Assembly: GCF_004137795.1 (NCBI RefSeq)
Contig: NZ_NWTM01000004.1
Coordinates: 1 to 64,000, forward strand
Direction: 5' to 3'
From: Pectobacterium zantedeschiae
GTDB lineage: Bacteria > Pseudomonadota > Gammaproteobacteria > Enterobacterales > Enterobacteriaceae
Length of the DNA stretch: 64,000 nucleotides
A program made the position numbers and the translations under genes. This document shows, piece after piece, positions 59,864-64,000 of this stretch; within the stretch, counting starts at the first letter, position 1, and every line of letters begins with the position of its first letter. The notes beneath the pieces are model-generated. The model made no database searches and had not been told where the DNA came from. It saw nothing but the letters and a program-made list of their open reading frames with translations.

Positions 59864-60916
59864 TTAACGAATGGGCAGGCCGTAGAGCAAGCCGCCTTTC
59901 GTCCAGAGGTTATTCAGGTCGCGCTCCAACGGTGCCGGTGTGTCTGGCCCGAAGTGGCGGTTATAAATATCGCCGTAATTCCCTACCTGCTTAATCAGGT
60001 TGTAAGCCCACTGGTTATTCAGCCCCAGCTTTTGACCATAATCGCCAGTGGCACCAAGCAATGCCTGTACATCCGGGTCCGTCGATTTGAGTTTGCTATC
60101 TACGTTCTGTTGGCCGATTTCCATCTCTTCCGCATTAAACGTGGCGTAAACCACCCATTTCACAATGTCGTACCACTGGTCATCACCCTGACGGACTGCC
60201 ATCGCCAGCGGCTCTTTTGAGTAAATTCCCGGCAGAATCACGTGGTCAGCGGGTTTTTCCGCATCAAAGGTGCGCACGCCGGGTAGGGCGACTTTATCGC
60301 GAGCAATGACGTCGCAACGCCCAGACAGATAGGCTGCGACGTACTCTTTATTGTTCTCGATGACTACCGGAGTGTAATGCAGGTTGCGTGATGCAAAAAT
60401 TTGCGCAACGTTGCGTTCGGTGCTGCTACCCGGCGTGATGCAGACGGTCGCGCCGTCCAGATCTTCCACCTTCTTCACATTGGCGCTGGTACGCACCATG
60501 AATCCTGTTCCGGTATAGAACGTAGGCGGTGCGAAGTTCAACCCAAGCGAGGTATCGCGAGACAAATCGGCGGTGATATTGCGTGATAGCACGTCAACTT
60601 CACCAGACTGAATCGCTGGGAAACGCTGCGCGGTGGAAAGAGCGGCAAAACGTACTTTACTCGCGTCGCCAAAAATAGCAGCGGCTAACGCACGGCAATA
60701 ATCGACGTCCAGCCCAGTCCACTGTCCTTTGCTATCAATCGCGGAAAAACCGTGGCGTGCTGGATGTACGCCGCAAACCAGTTCACCGCGTGCTTTGATC
60801 TTTTTGAGCGTCTCGCCGTTTCCGGCGTCAGCGGCATTAGCGTGAGCAACAGGCAACAGAAGACCCCCTAAAGTCAGCGCTGTGGCGGTTGTCAACGAGA
60901 GTAGTTTTCTCAACAT
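59864..60916 (-). CDS. aapJ: General L-amino acid ABC transporter binding protein AapJ
   Basis: 350-aa periplasmic binding protein with a signal peptide (about residues 1-28, ending ANA) and the Aap core: LVCGVHPARHGFSAIDSKG, SRNITADLSRDTSLGLNFAP, and NPNPGSSTERNVAQ-like CITPGSSTERNVAQIF. The frame is open to 61006; ATG 60916 has GAGG six nt before it and gives the expected signal peptide. AapJ proteins bind many L-amino acids. Confidence 0.92.
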   Translation of the reverse strand: MLRKLLSLTTATALTLGGLLLPVAHANAADAGNGETLKKIKARGELVCGVHPARHGFSAIDSKGQWTGLDVDYCRALAAAIFGDASKVRFAALSTAQRFPAIQSGEVDVLSRNITADLSRDTSLGLNFAPPTFYTGTGFMVRTSANVKKVEDLDGATVCITPGSSTERNVAQIFASRNLHYTPVVIENNKEYVAAYLSGRCDVIARDKVALPGVRTFDAEKPADHVILPGIYSKEPLAMAVRQGDDQWYDIVKWVVYATFNAEEMEIGQQNVDSKLKSTDPDVQALLGATGDYGQKLGLNNQWAYNLIKQVGNYGDIYNRHFGPDTPAPLERDLNNLWTKGGLLYGLPIR

Positions 60917-60985
60917 AAGTATCCTCAGAATGGTCGGTGTTGTTTTAATTTGTTGTAATTGATGGTTTTTATTATGCTGCGTTCT

Positions 60986-60997
60986 TTTGTATACAAA
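60986..60997. promoter_or_regulatory. Perfect palindrome TTTGTATACAAA upstream of aapJ
   Basis: A 12-bp perfect palindrome about 70 nt before the aapJ start, overlapping a weak -35 (ATTTGT) with CATAAT 16 nt further along the minus strand. TTGTATACAA-type sites are common operators of FCD-type GntR regulators. No GntR gene is in the window. Confidence 0.55.
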
Positions 60998-61102
60998 TGT
61001 TCTCAATGTTGCCTATAAATGGCAAATAGCATATTTCTCTATCTAAAGCTGAATAATGGATATAGCTATTTCGTGGATGAGTAGAAGGAGGAAAGGGAAC
61101 GA

Positions 61103-61125
61103 TGCCTTGCACAGTAAGCAAGGCA
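61103..61125 (-). repeat. Stem-loop downstream of the TauE/SafE gene
   Basis: An 8-bp stem TGCCTTGC / GCAAGGCA with a 7-nt loop in the 221-nt gap between the exporter gene and aapJ. It has no U-run, so readthrough into aapJ is possible. Confidence 0.55.
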
Positions 61126-61137
61126 CTGAGGGATGAT

Positions 61138-61959
61138 TTAGCGGGCGAGAAGACCCTGTACGCCTTGCCACATGAGTTGGGTGCTGAGAATTAACATGGT
61201 GAGGCGAAAGGTGGTGCGGAAGAGTTTTTCGGGCAGATTATCCAGCAGGCGCGTGCCTAGCCAGGTGCCCAATACACCGCTGACAATCATTGCAGCCAGC
61301 ATTGGCAGCCAGTCATGATAGGCGAACCCCATCATCCCGAATGCCAGTATCTTCAAGCCGTGTTGTAACACCATACAGAGCGCATGCGTGGCAATAAGCG
61401 GCTGTTTGGTTACCCCTTGAGAGCTGATAAGCCCGGCGACCATCGGGCCGGTTGCACCGACGATCATGGTGCCAAGGCTGGTGAGCGCACCGCCGAGGAC
61501 GAAGAACAACCGATTAACCGGTTTTGGTGCGGTGCGTTTACGAAAAACCGACCACAGAATGAAACAGGCCAGCGCGATTTTTGCCACGCTGTCTGGGATC
61601 CAAACGGCAACGGGCGCGCCTACAGCAATACCAATGATGCTACCGATAAAAAACCACAGCGCCAGTGGCCAGACAATATACAAACGTTGAATCAGACTGC
61701 GGCTCAGGTTGGAGCCAAGCTGGACGATACCGTGAACCGGCAGCAGGCTGCTGACCGGCATCCCGAGACCCATGATCGCCAGTAGCGTGACGCCGCCGCC
61801 CAGTCCCAGTGCTGCCGTCAATGCCGACGTCAAAAAGCTGCAAAAAATCAGGATACCGGCAAAGAGCGGAGAAATATCGGGTGGAACAAAATGTAGCATG
61901 GCGAAACCCATCGCGTGGTCGAGCAAATGATAATGCCTGATGCGATCAATGCGTATCAA
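61138..61959 (-). CDS. TauE/SafE (TSUP) family membrane transporter
   Basis: 273-aa protein, about eight hydrophobic segments arranged as two similar halves: ALTAALGLGGGVTLLAIMGLG in the first, LTSLGTMIVGATGPMVAGLIS in the second. TSUP proteins move sulfite, sulfoacetate and other organic anions. A TTG start at 61959 (AAGGG upstream) is suggested; ATG 61911 would shorten it by 16 residues. It follows the MmgE/PrpD gene by 15 nt, so it belongs to the same transcript. Confidence 0.82.
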   Translation of the reverse strand: MIRIDRIRHYHLLDHAMGFAMLHFVPPDISPLFAGILIFCSFLTSALTAALGLGGGVTLLAIMGLGMPVSSLLPVHGIVQLGSNLSRSLIQRLYIVWPLALWFFIGSIIGIAVGAPVAVWIPDSVAKIALACFILWSVFRKRTAPKPVNRLFFVLGGALTSLGTMIVGATGPMVAGLISSQGVTKQPLIATHALCMVLQHGLKILAFGMMGFAYHDWLPMLAAMIVSGVLGTWLGTRLLDNLPEKLFRTTFRLTMLILSTQLMWQGVQGLLAR

Positions 61960-61974
61960 GCACCCTTTCCGCCG

Positions 61975-63300
61975 TTAACGATAATCATCGCGCAGCAGTC
62001 GCCGATATAACGCCAGCGCCTCGGCGTGCGGCAAAGCCTGACTGGCACAGTCGATAAACTTCTCCGCGATCAGATTGTCCGGCAGCGGATTTTCTGCGCT
62101 GGAGCCTAGCGCGCCTGCTATACGACGATGATAAGTGTTGCCGTCGTGGGTCACTAGCGTGACATATGCCGTGTGGGTTGTGTTTTCGTCATGGCAGATC
62201 AGCTCCACGCGCGTCATTAGCGACTGCGTAATTGGGTCGTGCAGCGCTGCATCGTCAATAAAATCATCCAGCGTCAGCTTCCCCTGCACCCAAGCGCGGG
62301 CGATGCAGTAGTGTAGGCTGAATTTCCCTGCCAGCGGCGTATCCGGTGCGGGAATGTTGATGTGCGGGAAGCGAATGGGGTGGATGGCAATCTGAATGCG
62401 GGCCAGCGATTCGGGATTCAGTCCAGTTTCCTCGCGCAGCGCCAGTAGCCCGTCCAGCGGAGCCAGAATGGCGTAACAGCAGGGGAAGTATTTAAAATTA
62501 TTCCCTTTTATAGGATCCAGAATGTGGGACGGCGCAGACCAGGGTTCGGTTAACGGCGTGGTGTCATAGTTTTCATCTGCACGGTTGTAGACGTTGAAAT
62601 AGCCGTGGTGGTGTTCAAACGCGGTATCGCCTGCGCTGTAATCCTGACGCGCCAATAATACCGCCATGACGGCGCTGCGATTGGCGTGGCCGACCGCCAG
62701 TGATTTCGTCTGGCTGCCAAAGTTGGATTTGATACCGGAGGCCAGCGATGCGGTAATCGCAAAGGCGGTCGCCGTTTCTTCTTCACTAAGCTTCAGCAAT
62801 ACCGCGCAGGCGGCGACGCCAGCAAAAATGCCAACGGAGGTTGTTGGATGCCAGCCGTTACGATATTGAAAAGGGCTGACGGCTTTGCCCATGCGTACTG
62901 CGGTTTCATAGCCGCACAGGTAGGCATGCAGGATCGCTTCCCCATTGGCATCCTGCTCGTCTGCCAGCGCCAGCAGGGCTGGAAGTACGGCGACAGAAAT
63001 ATGCCCGTGCAGCCAGGAGTTTGAATCGTCGAAATCGAGTAAATGGGCGGATGTGCCGTTCAGCAACGCGGCATCCAGCGCGTTGAGTTTGAGGTCCGTA
63101 CCGAAAATTCGGCTTTTCCCTACGGCGGCTGATGGCACGATCACCGCTCTGAGTTTTTGCGCACCGTCCTGAATTCCCCCCGCAAGCGTGACGCCCAACG
63201 TGTCAATCACAGCGGTTCGTGCGTGTGCCAATACGTCGGCAGGGAACGTCTGGCGAGAAAATCCCAGCAGATTATGGGCAAGCTGGCGGGCAATGGTCAT
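61975..63300 (-). CDS. MmgE/PrpD family protein (1)
   Basis: 441-aa MmgE/PrpD protein, full length. Typical features: AVIDTLGVTLAGG near the N-terminus, LLNGTSAHLLDFDDSN, HP(T)TSVGIFAGVAA and SNFGSQTKSLAVGHANRSAV, and the C-terminal all-helical/alpha-beta domain with FSLHYCIARAW. The family contains 2-methylcitrate dehydratase, cis-aconitate decarboxylase and iminodisuccinate epimerase. Its substrate here is unknown; see findings. It lies 78 nt from a second MmgE/PrpD gene. Confidence 0.85.
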   Translation of the reverse strand: MTIARQLAHNLLGFSRQTFPADVLAHARTAVIDTLGVTLAGGIQDGAQKLRAVIVPSAAVGKSRIFGTDLKLNALDAALLNGTSAHLLDFDDSNSWLHGHISVAVLPALLALADEQDANGEAILHAYLCGYETAVRMGKAVSPFQYRNGWHPTTSVGIFAGVAACAVLLKLSEEETATAFAITASLASGIKSNFGSQTKSLAVGHANRSAVMAVLLARQDYSAGDTAFEHHHGYFNVYNRADENYDTTPLTEPWSAPSHILDPIKGNNFKYFPCCYAILAPLDGLLALREETGLNPESLARIQIAIHPIRFPHINIPAPDTPLAGKFSLHYCIARAWVQGKLTLDDFIDDAALHDPITQSLMTRVELICHDENTTHTAYVTLVTHDGNTYHRRIAGALGSSAENPLPDNLIAEKFIDCASQALPHAEALALYRRLLRDDYR

Positions 63301-63330
63301 GAAAGCATCCTGTCGTTATCGTGAAATTTT

Positions 63331-63372
63331 TTATGTTGAATGGTTTACGTCGAATTGTTCATGTCGAACTGA
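63331..63372. repeat. 14-bp degenerate repeat, three tandem copies
   Basis: Units 63331-63344, 63345-63358 and 63359-63372 follow with 14-bp period (TTATGTTGAATGGT, TTACGTCGAATTGT, TCATGTCGAACTGA). They lie in the 78-nt gap between the two MmgE/PrpD genes. A weaker fourth copy may adjoin on the left. Confidence 0.8.
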
Positions 63373-63378
63373 AGCGCG

Positions 63379-64000
63379 TTAGCCGGCTAATAGCCCGGTG
63401 AGAACGGCAAGCGAACCAGGCTGCTCAAAGTGGAAAGCCGCCTGATAGAGCCGATCGCTACGGACTTCCCCTAATACAGGAAGGGTCAGGGCGTCAAACT
63501 TGGCGCGCAGTTCGGCGTCGGTCAGCGGGTTTTGCGGATGACCGCGATACACGTCGGTTTCCGCGTGTAGTTTTTCTCCGTCTTCCAGTTCGATGTCGAT
63601 AAACGCGGAACTGGCCGATTGCCCTTCTACTGCATCGATCTGCAAGCGCGACAGCAGTTGGCGCGGCGCGGGGTCGTCAACGGCGTGCTGAGTGAAGTCT
63701 GTATCGTTGAGGCGGTAGCCGCTCAGTGCCAGCGCGATGCAGTGCGGAATACTGAATTTGCTCTCCAGCGGGTTTTGCGGGTTGGCGATCCCGGCATTCA
63801 CCATTCCCATCGGATGAACTTTGGCATGAATACGGGTGATAACGCGGCTTTTCAACTGTGGGTAGAGCTTCAGTGCCGTTTCAATTGACGCATGGGTTCC
63901 CCGACAGCTGGCATACAGCTTGTAGCCGTTACCCAATAGCTCCCAGCTGTCGCCAAAATCGAGCGGCGGGATAACGGCGCTACTGTCCTGCACGAAGGTT
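63379..64000 (-). CDS. MmgE/PrpD family protein (2), 5' part outside the window
   Basis: The C-terminal 207 residues of a second MmgE/PrpD protein; its start lies beyond position 64000 and the frame stays open to the edge. It has the family's C-terminal features: YKLYASCRGTHASIETAL, KFSIPHCIALALSGYR and RGHPQNPLTDAELRAKFDAL. It is not a duplicate of the neighbour but a diverged paralogue. Confidence 0.85.
   Translation of the reverse strand, partial: TFVQDSSAVIPPLDFGDSWELLGNGYKLYASCRGTHASIETALKLYPQLKSRVITRIHAKVHPMGMVNAGIANPQNPLESKFSIPHCIALALSGYRLNDTDFTQHAVDDPAPRQLLSRLQIDAVEGQSASSAFIDIELEDGEKLHAETDVYRGHPQNPLTDAELRAKFDALTLPVLGEVRSDRLYQAAFHFEQPGSLAVLTGLLAG

Overview
The window reads as a chromosomal segment of a plant-associated soft-rot enterobacterium, most likely Pectobacterium. 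Protein matches to E. coli-type genes are very close, and gene order follows the E. coli region from rrnC/trpT to the argX tRNA cluster: trpT, hdfR, maoP, comM, ilvLXGMEDA, ilvYC, ppiC, rep, gppA, rhlB, trxA, rho, the ECA (wec) operon, yifK, then argX-hisR-leuT-proM. The genus is inferred from gene content and style and was not tested by a search.

Layout. 1-170: tRNA-Trp with a strong terminator. 560-5200: a YtfQRT-YjfF type sugar ABC transporter inserted between trpT and hdfR. 5215-8085: hdfR, maoP and comM. 8410-15190: the complete ilv attenuator, leader peptide, ilvX and ilvGMEDA. 15221-19400: a DUF2461 gene, an LprI-like periplasmic protein coupled to ilvY, then ilvY/ilvC. 19454-21069: a divergent oxidoreductase/LysR pair. 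21112-26764: putP/putA with candidate PutA operators. 26839-34417: ppiC, rep, gppA, rhlB, trxA and rho. 34782-46954: an almost uninterrupted operon for enterobacterial common antigen, lacking rffH between rffG and wecD. 47252-49352: yifK and four tRNA genes. 49435-50736: a histidine acid phosphatase (phytase-like).

The most interesting part is 50985-64000, two convergent accessory operons. The plus-strand operon encodes a fumarase/aspartase-superfamily lyase, a GNAT acetyltransferase, a complete polar amino-acid ABC importer and an M20 deacylase. This is the gene set I recall for breakdown of S-(2-succino)cysteine (B. subtilis yxe operon, with a lyase in place of the monooxygenase). The minus-strand operon encodes two MmgE/PrpD proteins (YxeQ also belongs to this family), a TauE/SafE exporter and a second, AapJQMP-type amino-acid importer. 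Together they look like a salvage system for succinyl-amino-acid or thiol adducts, with the MmgE/PrpD proteins possibly acting as epimerases or dehydratases. This is inference from context.

Another theme is short tandem duplications at several sites: 15 bp x4 inside aapP, 14 bp x3 between the MmgE genes, 16 bp x3 in the rho leader, 18 bp x2 before ilvY and 50 bp x2 between wecB and wecC. There are also two copies of a dispersed MITE-like repeat, after rep and after rho.
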